Shown here one piece after another: positions 1 through 12,448 of a stretch of 64,000 bases of DNA. Numbering within the stretch: position 1 is the first letter of the stretch; each line of letters opens with the position of its first letter. This stretch comes from Rhynochetos jubatus (taxonomy: Eukaryota; Chordata; Aves; Eurypygiformes; Rhynochetidae), in NCBI GenBank assembly GCA_027574665.1, contig CM050653.1, positions 42,420,118 through 42,484,117 on the forward strand. The letters run 5' to 3'. Under the pieces are notes generated by a model. It did no database searches. It worked only from the letters and a program-made list of their open reading frames with translations, and was not told the DNA's origin. The position numbers and the translations under genes were made by a program.

Positions 1-1369
1 TCCTCCTGCCCCTCCCCCAGCACATGAACTTTGTACTTTTAGAATTTCATGTGCATCTAGTATGGATTTATGCTAAGGCAGACCGCATTAACGTGTTCTG
101 GTGGCTCTTCCACACTCGCCAGCATGGCTGTTTGGTACTCATCCGAGTAGCTGAAGAACTGTGTGAATCTGTGCTCTGCATTAGGAAAAGAATAGGTTTG
201 GTTTAGGACACTTACTGATGAGATCACTAAGAGTTAAAATATCTGATATTTTTGTTTAACTTTGTTTTTCCTATATGAATCACTTAGTTTATGGTCACTT
301 CATATAGCAACAGAGGCACCTTCAGTAGCTTGGAAGTGAGAAGATTCACACACGTTAGAGTGAACATCTATTTACAGAGTGGAAACAAACTACTTTTAAA
401 CTCTCTTGTCAGCACTATCTGAGAATACTTTTCTTAGTCTATGGTTAGAGAATTTTCTGGACTGAGAAAGGCAGGGAGGGGAACTGAATGTGGTCTTCCA
501 ATTTCTGAATTACTAGGTGATAAATACTATCTTCACAGTTGCCCAGTATGTTTCCCTGGCTGGTGCTATTTGCCCCAAGTTTATGAACAGTACATCATTT
601 GTTTTGTTTTGTTCAAGTTGTTAGTTGGTTTGTTGGTTGGGGTGGCACCAAGCCAGCTTCATTACTAGAATTCTTGTCATCCAAGAAATAGGAATGAAAG
701 AAGAAAAAAGAACAAGGAAGGCAGTGTCATGTCATGAAGGTTAAGTTATATAGATGTCTTAAAGACCCGTTTTCCTATGTGTTACGTGATGGGACCAGGA
801 GATTAAGGTATGTCAATCAATGAAGGGAGGGAAGAGTGACATGAAGTTCTGAATTTGATCTGCTGGAGTGGGGGCTGTATTTTTGTAAGGTTGGCTTAAG
901 TAAAGGAAAAGTATAGGCACTTGTACCTGTAGCAGAGAGCTATCTTATTCTGGAAGGAGATGTGAAATTAATAGCAGCTAACAGCATGGCTGGTTTAACC
1001 TCTTCAACAGGAAAAAAAGATTTTTTTTTTTTTCCTAAGTGCTGCTTGATTTTGCTGAACAAGAATATATGTGGCTTATGTAAAAAAAAAAACCTGCTTT
1101 GGAATGAGTATTTAGTGAAAGGTCGGTAATACAGCTATAAACACACTTAGCAGATGTTTGACTTTCTAGGTTGTTCTGTTCTGGGACCTGAGGTACAAAT
1201 GTGCTTTCATTTTTTAGTGCTAATGAATTCTTGGATCAGAGCAAAAATACAACCTTGGAGCTGTTCTTAGCTGCTGTTGATGCAGAAAATGTTAAGTCTT
1301 GGTCTGTGTTTCAGTTCCTTTTTTGGTATTCTCTGAGCTGGAATTGAAGGCATGCCGTCTTGCCCGTTC
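1..1369. other. Intron 1 or 5' flank of SLC4A7, no gene seen
   Basis: AT-rich DNA with T and A homopolymer runs (for example near 1021 and 1081). Short reading frames here show no family resemblance and no splice context. I see no repeat I can name. It lies upstream of a possible alternative SLC4A7 first exon, so it is either intron 1 of the long transcript or 5' flank of the shorter one. Confidence 0.6.
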
Positions 1370-1581
1370 TGCTCTTGTGCGACCCCGCGGTAGCTGTCAT
1401 CAGGGGCCTGGGAGATGAGAGACTCCGAGGTAGCTATTGGCCGGGGAGCAGTTTCCCGGAGTACATCTGTGTGCTCCGTGAGCGCGAGAGCTAATGCAGT
1501 CATGTATGCGCAGCCTCTCCTCTCTTGGGAGGTTCATTACAGGGTCTCGCGCAAGGACATTCTCTGATTCTGCACATCAGC
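1370..1581 (+). promoter_or_regulatory. SLC4A7: CpG-rich patch, candidate proximal SLC4A7 promoter and 5' UTR
   Basis: This stretch is visibly richer in CpG than the surrounding kilobases, with clusters near 1381-1390, 1425-1460, 1478-1486 and 1546-1552. It has an inverted CCAAT box (ATTGG at 1436-1440) just before a GC-rich run, and a TTCCCGGA element near 1452. I see no clear TATA box, as is usual for CpG promoters. It sits just upstream of a short in-phase ORF at 1582. Mammalian SLC4A7 is known to use more than one promoter. That this is one of them is inference. Confidence 0.35.
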
Positions 1582-1617
1582 ATGGAAGAAGCTCGCCCAG
1601 GGAAGAAAATGCAACCT
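1582..1617 (+). CDS. SLC4A7: Candidate alternative first coding exon of SLC4A7 (12 codons)
   Basis: The ATG at 1582 has A at -3 and G at +4, a strong start context. An in-frame TAA at 1492 closes the frame upstream. The frame reads MEEARPGKKMQP and meets GTACGT at 1618, a plausible donor that leaves phase 0. The first certain exon at 12367 also begins in phase 0, so joining them continues directly into GHDEEAVVD. The peptide resembles in length and pattern the mammalian MERF start (M-E-x-x-R-x-x-K-K). The alternative is a chance ORF inside intron 1, with the true first exon outside the window. The donor is weaker than consensus at +4 and at the exon end. Confidence 0.4.
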
Positions 1618-4600
1618 GTACGTAAATAGCAGCTCTATAACTTAACTGCGGTTTGAATGTGCTTTGATGCAAGTGATATTTAGCAGCTGTGTCTCTGAAT
1701 GGTGCACTGCCTTCGGCTCGCTAGCTGTGGCAGAAACGTTTGAAAGATCTGGCCATGGAAATAATCCTTGAAGTAGAGATTTCTGTGTTAGGGAGGATGT
1801 TGTCTGTGTAGCTGGAATTGCTTCATCATAGTAACTGGTTGTAAAAAGCACGTTTTCTTTCTGAATTAATTGCGAGAGTATACTACCAGATTTAGAGATT
1901 GGTTGAGTGTTGGGTTGTTTGTTGTTGTTGTGGTAGTTTTTTTTTTTTTCCATTATTTTTAGTCAGCTTTTCTTAATTTGAAGGTTATCAACTGTGACTT
2001 GGAAAAATTCTGTGCAAGTGTAGCAGGGAAGTTTCTGGTAAAGAATCTGGAAGTACAGCATATTGCTTAGTCCTTTTGACAAAAAAAAAGTGAACTTAAT
2101 GAGCTGTGTAGCTGAGATGAAATGTTCACGGAGACACTGTTTTCTTCACACATAGTGGCAGAGAGAGAGAAGTGTGTTTGTGGGGATTTCTACAATGAAG
2201 CAGAGAACTCCAATGTTAGTGTTGCAAGCCATTAACACTTGTAGGGGTAGCCTTTATCATTGCCATTTAACTGCAATGCAGTCTGTAACAGGGATTACTG
2301 CTTTAGAGTTCCCTGGAAACAAAAATGGATGGGATGGAATTTTCCTAAGCTGTAAAGCTTTAAAGACCCTGGATTTCTATATGTAAATTTTGTAAGACAA
2401 ACATGAAATTTTATATTTCCTTCTGTGATCATAAGAGATGTTTTGTTTAGCCATGTTAAAATGCATCTGATCGCAGTGGTCTTGTCTGTTAGTGTCTCGG
2501 TAGTACAGTGATTTTTGATTTTTTTCAGTGTGGTGCTACATTCAGCTCTGGACACAAGAACTCGTGTCAGGCATGCATCTGCCTAGAAGACTAGGCAAAG
2601 ATCTGAGGTGACTAGTTATAGAGATTCTAGTACTTTTCATACTAACAGTCACAGGACTGTTCAATTTTAAATGAAGCAGTGCAATGAATAAACTGCATAC
2701 TTCACTCAGCAGTGTTATGCCTTAAAATTTAGAGAAACTTCAGTTTGGCTATTGGGGAACTGATTTTTTTTTTTTTAACTAATTTTAGAAATTGAAGTGA
2801 ATGGAGCTATGATTTTTTTTGAATGAAATTTAGTGCTGTGAGGCAGTGATAAAATGCAACTTTGTGAAATGACTACTATAATGTTCGATATGCAACTTGA
2901 TATCTTGTGTTGGATTGGATGACATTATTTGTTAACTATGCGTGGTAGTAAATTTTCTGGCTTGTGGAACACTTGGGTTGAATTCAAAGATTCTTCTAAT
3001 TTTAATTGAATTTTCTTTTGCATTTTAGTCACGTCTAATACTAATCAAGCCATGCCTTTTTCTTGTGTTTGTTCCAACCCAATTTTGGGCTTTTTGGACA
3101 AATTGCTGCAGCGTGCTATAGTTGACGGCCAGTCACTACTATGACCAGTCTCTTGTCAGTGTTTATGCTTCCTTTTCTTTCTGATTTTTTTTTTCTCCCA
3201 ACTTCATTGTGTTCTGATTAACACCAGCCGAACACTAGCGTCTGATGTGTCTGCGACATGGCTTGTTTTACAGGTTGTGATGCTCTGTGTGACAGTGGGC
3301 AAAGTAACGTCTGCTAGAACCACTGAAATAAAATTATTTATAGACGTTAAATGTTCAGCTGTGCAGGAAGCAAAACACAACATATTTAGAGCTGCTTTTT
3401 TTCCAGAAATGTGGTGGGTTTTTTGTTATTGTGTGGCATTGGTGGTGTGGTTGGGGTGTGTGTGTGTGGGGTTTTTTCCCCCAAGTAGCACACGTACATG
3501 TCTGTCTTTACTGTCTTCCACGTATAGTTTTGGAAAAGTAAAATGCAACTTCTTGAGATTCTTATTGAAGTCTGTTGGACCTACTTGTCCAGGCTGAAGG
3601 CTTGTATAGCTCCTGTGTTTTTTGTAAGTCTTTAGAAGCAGATTGTTCAGACGTATTTAGTAGGGTAAGCTGAGCAGTTAATTAAAGGATTATTAGGCTA
3701 GAAAAACTTCTCTAAGTACTCCTAACCTCCTTCGTTACAGCTATGGTCTTAGTGAAATCTAAGTGTCAGACCTTCCTCTGAGGCTCTGAGTATTGCTTTG
3801 GTTGGGAGGGATCTTAGTTTACATGTGAGGATAGTCGTATAAAATAGTAATTGTATAACCACAGATAAAATACACAAGAAAACGGGGGTGGGGTGACACC
3901 AAAACCCTTGAGCAGTACTGGAGTCTTTCCTGTAGTGCTTTAGCAGTACCTCCTGCTGTGATAGTACGGGGTGTGTGGGGGGGTGGAAATCTGAAGAGCA
4001 GCTGTCGCTGTGCAAATGAGACCACAGCAAACACAACCAAGGGGGAACCCATCAATACGGTATGCTTCCTATTTTAAACCTGGCAAGTATTCTGACTGTG
4101 AATTATAATTAATTTTACTCTTATCCATGTGTATTTAGAGGGCAAGGCCAGCTAAAAATTGTATGCCAACAAAATGAGACAGGGTTCATTTTCCCTTGGC
4201 TGGTAGGTTGATGTGCTTGATTTAGAACTGGTAGTGTTTCATCACTTTGGCAACTGCTGAAGGTACAGTATTGCTTTGCAGACTGATACTGTGCCCAAAG
4301 AACTTACTTCAAATGCATTTGTAGAGCTGCTTTGCAGTTCAGCTGAAGACTGTTTAATAGGCTGAATAATATGTTCACTTACTACTCTTTAGAAAGGACT
4401 TTGATCTTTCATATCCTGGCTGTCCTTCAAGGATGAAGCAACCGGAGATGCCTGCCCTCCTGCCCACCATAGGCTCATCTTACCTCTGGTTTAAAAGCAG
4501 AATCAATCAGACAGAGAAGGAAAACAATGTATTTGTAACTTACCAAGTGCTGCTATTAGTCTTTTTGTGGGTGAACCACATAAAAAAGCCCTTCCTAATT

Positions 4601-7600
4601 TACTCAGTTTTAACTAAGGCTACTTGATGTTCTGTATGGGAAGCAGTGGGAGGACTATAATGTAGGCTAGTGCTGATTGCCAGAGGTAGAATCCTTGTCA
4701 TTACAACATTAACCAATATACTGATTTTTCTGGTGTCACTTCTTACCACTTCCAGGGTTGGGGTGCTGACACTGGTAGATTTGTAGTCCTACAAAATTAG
4801 GAGATAACACTGTTCTTGTCTGATCTCCACCCCCCCAAGTGTTACTGCATTCTGTAAATCAGAGGTGTACTTTATTTCTTGACTGCGTGGAGTATTATGT
4901 GTGCTTAGAATAGAAATACGGGCTTCTAAAACAAACCACTCAGGGAATGCTGCTGTGAAAATGAATCATGAATTACCCTACAGGTTCTTAATTATTCTGA
5001 ACAATATATTTCAGTAGTTGTGTGACAAAACAAATGAGTGAGTTTGTGTATCTATAAAAAAAAATCGGTTTTAAAATAACCATATATGTACATTCACATA
5101 TCTGGAAAACAGTTGCAAAATTGAGCTTTGTAGTTCTTCTTTATCTTGGAGATGTGTAGTCAAAATCAGATTTCAATGTCTTTTTCCATTTAAACTTTTG
5201 TTTTTCAAGCAGAGCAATATTGGTAATTTTTTTAAATTTTTTTTCTTACTGGAGCTTTGACTGTCTTATCTGTCTTCTGAATAGAGATCCAACAAAGTGA
5301 GGGCTGTTGATACAACAAAAATACTGCTTTGACTATGTTTCCTAGGTCTGGGTCAAGCCATCATTTTGAATTCTGTTTGTACTGATTTCCTAGTTTATTG
5401 GGGAGTTGCTGTAGGCCTCTACTGTTATATCCTCTTGAAGACCGCGTGCCGGTTGGATGGGTGGTTTGATCCAGCTTAACTGCTCCTGTGTACTGATGAT
5501 GAAAGAATGAAGAGCAAAGTATGAAGAGCAAAATACACTGTGCAAAAATTCTTGTATGCTGTTGATCTTGATACGTAAGTCTACGGTGGCATGCTAGATG
5601 TGTTTACCAGTTGGGTCTGTAAGCAGTGCGTGCTCACGTGTTGAGGAACGGTTTGTTGGTGCCATGTTCCAGCTGAAGAGCTGTCTGACGGATCTGGTGT
5701 CTCTACAAAGGCAGAGATGTGTCCTTGGGTTCTTGTGGTAATGCGGGGGGTGGGGGTGGGGGAAGTATTTGGCCTTTGTTCAAGACAGGGAGGATGGGGT
5801 ATAATTACAGTTATAGAGCAATGTGTATGTTCACCCTGATGATGTAGACAGTTGTAGAATAGTATCTAAATTAGAAGTGTTAGACTCTTGGCCAGGGACA
5901 GATTCATACAGGGGGAAAAATAAATTTGAAAACACCCCCCACCCCTGTTGGTTTTTGTTTTGAGCATTTGCATCTACTTGAATAAATGTTGCAGTGAAGG
6001 TTCTTTGTGGCATGAAAGTGGTAATATCTTTTCTTTTTTGGGGAGGGGGGGGAGTGTTGATGATTTTTTTTGTTTGTTTGTGTCCTGTCCTGTGACCTAT
6101 TTATTCCCATGAACACTAGTGCTATCTTCTGGTGCTGCAAGGAAGAACTGAGGGAATGTAAATAAAACGAATCAACATTGACATAGCTGAGTAATAGTTT
6201 TAAATGTGGAGCTGACATTATTCTGAACACAATTGCTGTATTACTCTCACAGTTAACGGTAAACCTTTGACATGTATCAGCCGTTTGTATGACCCTGTCT
6301 ATCACCAAAATGAATTGATGGAACTACATTTCAAGTACCTTAAAAATGTGTCGCTAGCAAGTTGTATCTCTTGGAAGTGGTTACTCAGTAATGCATTTTG
6401 GCAGCGTGCCTGTCTGAAGTCTGTTATGTGTATGTGACCGGGTAAGGTTGGGCGAGTTGCACGGTGAGAAGAGCTTGTACAGATGACAGTGGAAAGTTTC
6501 CTTTAGATTTAATATTCTGTGAGTCATATCTGTGCCGGTCCACTGGACGGTAACTTAACGCATGCTGCTGGAGGTTGACAACTTAATTCTTGCGAACTTG
6601 AGTGCTTTCCTTAATGATTCATGCAATTTCAGATTGACTTTTTAAAAAAACTATTTTAAAAAAGCCCATGTAGCGTTAATATTTTAGATACGAAGGGTGT
6701 ACTGTACTAAATGAAGACAAATGTTTGAGAAGGTAAATAAGGAAAGTGTAAACACCTTCTGGGTACTTGTTTGCAATGAAAGGGGAATTACTCTTTTCTC
6801 CAGGGCTGAGAAAGGACATTTGTAAACTAGAGGTGGCAAGAGGAATCCTCCTGGGATTCTGCTAGAGCGAAGAGTATTTGAAAGTCCTTTGGTCTCCAAC
6901 AGTTGAAGAGAGGTTTCATTTTCATGCTGAGGAAAGTTTGAAGACTGAGAACACATTTCATAGTAGCAGGCACCTCTGATTGAATATGAAGGTTTTACCA
7001 GGAGGTTTTCTACAGTATGTTTGTGAGTGGTCTCAAATTTGGTGCTAGGAGAAAGTATACTTAGTTTATTTTAATACAGTGTACTAGAGTATTTTTTTTC
7101 CTTGAAGTACTCTGGATTTTTTCTGTTTTTACAAATGACCATGTCCTTGTGAAAAAGCAAACCAAGGTGAAGGCTTAATCTCTCTGGACACCTTGGTTAC
7201 TTCTTGCTTGTTTTTTTTTTCCATTCCCAATTGTTCTTTCTTGACTGAAAAGAGAAGTTTCAGACATTCCATGTTAGTCTTGCATTTTACTTTTAGCTCA
7301 TCTTCATCAGCTGCTTTTTGAGCATCTGTGGTATTATTGTACAGTTTCACATGAAGTGGAGGGTAAGCTGTAGAGGAATGTTTGCTCTAAGATGAAGTCA
7401 TCTGTGCCTAAAAAAGGGAAGTTGATGAATTTTAAAAAATCCTACCTCTTTTCTTTATATAGGCAAAAAGTTCAGAAAGTAGAAGAGAGAACTAGAATGT
7501 GAATGTGTTTTGATTCAGCAAATGAACCTGTGTTCTCTCATCTTTGTGCCTTAAACTGACATGGTAGGCCATCTGTAATTACTGGAAACCTCTGCCCTAT

Positions 7601-10023
7601 AGGCTTCATGTTTAGCAAGGAAAAGGTTGTAGCCTGGAATTAGTTTTATAGCGTATTTGAATATTTTTGGTTTTTTACCTGACCTAAGGCCAGATGTCTT
7701 ATGGTAGGATTTGCTATTGGCTTTACAAACGATTATGTTAAAATGATGCTTTATTTTTTTTTTCTGAAACAAAGGCTATAAATGATATGCTTTCTTCATG
7801 TATGATATTTGTGGCTGCTAATGGTTTATTCTTGGAAGAGTCTTTGCATATGTTGAGTACTTTGAGATAGCGATAGAACGGTTTTCAAGGGCATGCATGC
7901 CTTTCTGTGATCTAATCTCAAAAGACGTTACTTTCGCATGATGTCGTTTTGAAGGCTGCTTCTGTATGTGTAAGGTTGGTAAAGTAGCTGTGTTACTAAA
8001 GTGAATGGTGATAAATATTAGTAACATGGTAGAAGGCATACAGCAAGTACAGTTTCAAAGTTGTTTTGGGGCATAAATTATATTCTTGCATCTGTATTTT
8101 CCACAGTGTGTGTGTAATTTTTTTACCAGTATGCAGTAGTCTGTATAATCTAGAGGAAAAACTTCCTTTAATGTTCCAAAACAGTGAGTTGGGCAAGTTT
8201 CCAAGTGTCCTAAAAGGACTAATGGAGGGTGGGGCGAACGGGAGCTAGGCACAGGGTATTTCATCAGTCTACGGTAAAGCTAATTGTGGGAGAGGTTTTA
8301 ATAGCAGTTTTCCTAATATTAGGGGGTTTTCTCTCTCAGAAGACAATTTAGAAGATTTGTTTTTCTTTTATTTGTTTCCATCTTTATTTTGAGTTTTCTG
8401 GTAATGTGCAGGATTTGTGTGTATATCTATTTCTGTGAACTGGAGTGTGCTACAGTTCTGTAACTTTCTGTGTCACTGAGATAAATTGGAAAGAAGGGAT
8501 GTTTGACTCCTCCTCAGTAGTGTTATGGCCTTACCCGTGCAGGTAACTGTTTTGCTTTACTCAGTGCCTCAAAAGATCGTTAACTTAAGCTTTTTAATGC
8601 TGTTGCTTAGAGACCTCATTATGTTATTTTATGCATGTTAAATTTTTTCCCCAAGCTGTGTTGGAAAGTTTATCTTCAGTAAAGATAAGAGCCAAGACTC
8701 ACTTTGCAACTGTTTTTACCCTAATCCCGCTTACCAAAGAGATGAGATGCCTTTTACGTTATGAAGTCATCCTCTAAAGGGGTCTTTAATTGCATTTGGT
8801 GTGTAGGAGACAAGAATGTACTACTTCCACCCTGCCCCCATTACCGTGACACTTCCCAAATTTCTGCCACTTCTTTATTAATAGGTCCTTGTAACATTTT
8901 CACAGATTTGCCCATCAGACATGACTTTGGTTTAATCACCTGAATTTTTTTATTGCAGCTGTCTGGAGTGTGTAGGAGTTTCGATTTTTTTTTTTTTTCC
9001 CCCTCTAACAGGCATGCAAAACTCCACTTGTGTAATGCAGCAGTAGTGACAATGTTACTGTGTAAGGCCTTTCTTGAAAACCCCACTCTTAGGGACACAG
9101 CTCAGAATCGACCTTGGTTTTCAAGAGGTTTATTCTGCCATGTGCCACTTTTGTATCTCGCTTCTTTACATTGTGCCAGCTGCTTTGATTTTTTTATGTA
9201 GTCTAACTGTGTTTAACTTTTCTTAAACCTCATCTGAATTTTTTCCTTGTGTTCGCTTTTCCTCATTTTATTATTTCTGGTGGGGGTTGCTGCAGTGTAT
9301 TTTAGCTTTTACACAGGCATTTTGTTTTTTCATCCTTGTACTTCCCTGTGAGATCGCAGATCTGTTCTGTATTTAAAGCATTGTGCTATTGAGTAATTCT
9401 AAGAGCAAAGTTTAGGTGAGTATCAACACTGTTAGGGTTCCCAGTCCCTATAAGGCTGACTTAGATTTCCATTTTTTCCTCATGAAACTGTTATCACAGA
9501 TCCTGTGTTGGTCAGTGTAAACCCAACAGTTGGGCTGCTGCCAGAAGCAGTGTTGAAACAGATTTATTTGTGGTGGATCTAGCTGTCATATGACCACAAG
9601 GAAAGTAAGTTTGGTCAACTGATCCAATGGAAAAATAATTAAGTCGGTTAAAAAAAAAAAAGGAAAAAGAAAGATCCATTGCCTCAGCTCTTTGTATCTG
9701 ACTTCATGACTGATACATCTGGCTTAGGAAAAAAGTGTGTGACTGAGGGAACAGACAGAGCAGAGATAGTGTTCTTTAGCAGTTAGCCTGCCTTATACAT
9801 GGTTACATGTGAAGTGGTACCCTTAGGGTCGGCAGCAGTTCTTTTGGTGAGTCAGTTCTGCCAGGGGGCTGTAATTCATGAGCTGTTAAAAGTGGACTGT
9901 GTTCCAAAGAGTGCAGACATTTGGAGAAAGGCAACTTCAATGTTTCGATGTCAAGTCTGAGAGGAGACTGAGATTTCTACTGCTCAGTTAATTGAAAGTT
10001 TATTTTTTGGTAAGGCTGAGCAA
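1618..10023 (+). other. Intron 1 of SLC4A7 (left part), no gene or named repeat seen
   Basis: About 8.4 kb of AT-rich intronic sequence with many T runs. There is a G-rich stretch at 5745-5762 (three G runs separated by single T) and another at 6040-6053, followed by T-rich sequence. Reading frames in both strands are short and unlike known proteins. I found no CR1 or LTR signature here. Confidence 0.6.
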
Positions 10024-11614
10024 AAGGTCTGCTTTAGTGATGTGCTAAGTGTGGCTGGCAAACCAGAAGGCTGAGCCACCATACAGCAAGACCTGGACAG
10101 GCTGGAGAGTTGGGCAGAGAGGAACCTAATGAGCTTCAACAAGGGCAAGTGTAGGGTCCTGCACCTGGGGAAGAATAGCCCCAGGCACCAATACAGGCTG
10201 GGGGTTGACCTGCTGGAAAGCAGCTCTGCAGAGAAGGGTCTGGGAGTGCTGGTTGACAGTAAGCTAACCATGAGCCAGCAATGTGCACTGGGCCAAGAAG
10301 GCCAGTGGTGTCCTGGGAGGGCATTAAAAAGAGCGTGGCCAGCACGTCACTGGTTATCCTCCCCCTCTACTCTGCCCTGGTGAGGCCACATCTGGAGTAC
10401 TGTGTCCAGTTGACAGATTCACAGAGTGTTAGGAGTTGGAAGGGACCGCTAGAGATCATCTAGTCCAACCCCCCTGCCAGAGCAGGATCACCTAGAGCAG
10501 ATCACACAGGAACAAGTCCAGGCGGCTTTTGAAAGTCTTCAGGGAAGGAGACTCCACCATCTCTCTGGGCAGCCTGCTCCAGTGCTCTGTCACCCTCACA
10601 GGGAAGAAGGGTTTCCTCACGTTCAAGTTGAACCTTCTGTTTTCCAGTTTATGGCCGTTGCCCCTAGTCCTGTCACTGGACACCACTGAGAAGAGCCTGC
10701 TGGCCATGCTCTCCTTAATGCATCCCAGGATGCCACTGGCCTTCTTGGCCGCGAGGGCACACTGTTGGCTCATGGTCATCCTGTTGTCCACTAGGACTCC
10801 AAGGTCCTTTTCCCCAGAGCTGCCCTCCAACAAAACAGCCCCCAACTTGTATTGGAACATAGGGTTGTTCTTCCCCAGATGCAGCACTTTACACTTGCCC
10901 TTACTGAATTTCATTAGATTTCTCCCTGCCCAGCTCTCCAGCCTGTCCAGGTCACGCTGGATGGCGGCTCAGCCTTCTGGCATGGCAGCCACCCCTCCCA
11001 TTTTGGTATCGTCAGCAAACTTGCTGAGAGGACATTCTAGCCCTTCGTCCAGGTCATTGATGAATATATTGAATAGTGCTGGACCCAGCACTGACCCCAG
11101 AGGGACGCCACTAGCCACAGGTCTCCAACTGGACTCTGCCCCATTGACCACAACTGGGCTCCCCAGTTCAAGAAAGATGGGTAACTACTGAAGAGAGTCC
11201 AGTGGAGGCTACGGAGATGGTATGGGGAATGGAGCACCTCTTATGAGGGAAGGCTGAGAGAGCTGAGTGTGTTTAGCCTGGAGAAGACTGAGAGGGGATC
11301 TCATCAATGCTTATCAATATCTAAAGGGCAGGTGTCAAGAGGACGGGGCCAGACTCTTTTCAGTGGTGCCCAGCAACAGGCACAAACTGGAACGTAGGAA
11401 ACTCCATCTCAACATGAGGAAAAATTTTACTGTGAGTGTGCCAGAGCACTGGAATGGGCTGCCTAGAGAGGTTGTGGGGTCTCTTTCTCTGGAAATACTC
11501 AAAACCAGCCTGGATGTGTTCCTGCCCAACCTACTGTGGGGGAACCTGCTCTGGCAGTGGGGTTGAACTGGATGATCTCTGAAGGTCCCGTCCAACGCCT
11601 ACCATTCTGTGATT
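10024..11614 (+). mobile_element. CR1 LINE fragment (outer copy), split by a second CR1
   Basis: Two blocks, 10024-10411 and 11154-11614, read in the same direction as consecutive parts of the 3' end of CR1 ORF2. The left block encodes an [16 protein letters not shown]-like segment, then a [10 protein letters not shown] segment. The right block resumes at the next expected bases (CTGGGCTCCCC) and runs to the terminal ATTCTGTGATT. The copy is 5'-truncated and has broken frames. It lies in intron 1. The left boundary is approximate because similarity fades near 10010-10040. Confidence 0.88.
10412..11153 (-). mobile_element. CR1 LINE fragment (inner copy), inserted into another CR1
   Basis: Read on the minus strand, this is a CR1 3' end. 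It begins with a [15 protein letters not shown]-like segment, passes an FADDTK motif (the reverse-transcriptase YxDD-type box, here FADD) and continues into [15 protein letters not shown]. It ends at the tail near 10412-10430. A 140-codon frame remains open at 10492-10914. Relative to the outer copy, roughly 270 bp are missing near 10697, joining the CIKESMAS part directly to LFSVVSSD. The element is 5'-truncated. I see no clear target duplication. Confidence 0.88.
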
Positions 11615-12366
11615 AGAGGACACATTCACAGATAAGGCTCATTCTTGAGCCTATATCTATTTCAAATACTGTGCTTTTGCGTTATGAGTGGTATGGCTTC
11701 AGTAGTAATGGAATCTGAATCGATTGTCTTGCAACTGCTGTTTTCTAACTTTATGTGTAAACCCCATGAATTAGTTAGGGATGTGCTTAACAAGCTGTCT
11801 GTTGAAACCTGACTGAAACATTTTGATCTTTCCAGAACTGTTGGTCTAGGAGAGACTCCCAAGTTGTGTAACTCTTTTGCCTCCCCTTTATATAACTTTC
11901 AGTTTACAAAAGCTTCTTGTGCTGGAAAATCTCACACAGGAGTTGTCCCCTAAGCAAATGAATTCAAGATCTCTGAATGCTAAATTACGTAACTTTTTAT
12001 GAATTTGCCACTTACTTTATTGAAGTAGATTGATTGCTGTTGAATGTAAAATTAAAAAGAATATCACACTCCTGAAATGTATGTTCTGATCCTTGATACA
12101 ATGAAATCAAGACCATGGCAAAGGGAAATGGCATGGTATTTAGGCTATCTGTTGCTTTACTCTGTTTTTTTTTCTCAATACAGATCATCTTGAACTAGAT
12201 AGATAGATTTTCAGTGGCGTTTTATTTCTCGGTTTGAGAGGTGAAGATGTGTTGTTTTAAGAAACTTTGACGAACAGCTTCAGAACTGCAGAATATAATA
12301 AGGAATTGAGGAAAAATAAAATTGTTCTGTTTAGTTTTAAGTTAAACTTGTGTCTTGTTTCTTCAG
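11615..12366 (+). other. End of intron 1, SLC4A7
   Basis: AT-rich intron between the CR1 pair and the first certain exon. It ends in a T-rich tract and TTTCTTCAG, a good acceptor for the exon at 12367. I see nothing else here. Confidence 0.7.
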
Positions 12367-12448
12367 GGTCATGATGAAGAAGCCGTTGTGGATATGGGCA
12401 AAATCAGCTCTACTATCAACACAAACTTTGAGAAAGAAGAACTAGAGA
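12367..12448 (+). CDS. SLC4A7: SLC4A7 exon A, start of common N-terminus
   Basis: Encodes [20 protein letters not shown] and the FEKEELE that follows, the first sequence shared by NBCn1 N-terminal variants. The acceptor is TTTCTTCAG and the donor GAGA|GTAAGT. It enters in phase 0 and leaves in phase 1, with the split Ser completed at 26954. Because it enters at a codon boundary, different first exons can be joined without changing frame. Confidence 0.95.

Noticed and set aside
5904-6308. 134-codon minus-strand frame
   Set aside because: Low-complexity, encoded by complements of T and G runs, with no start context, splice context or family similarity.
10529-11191. 220-codon + strand open frame
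   Set aside because: It is antisense to the inner CR1 ORF2 fragment, which reads sensibly on the minus strand.
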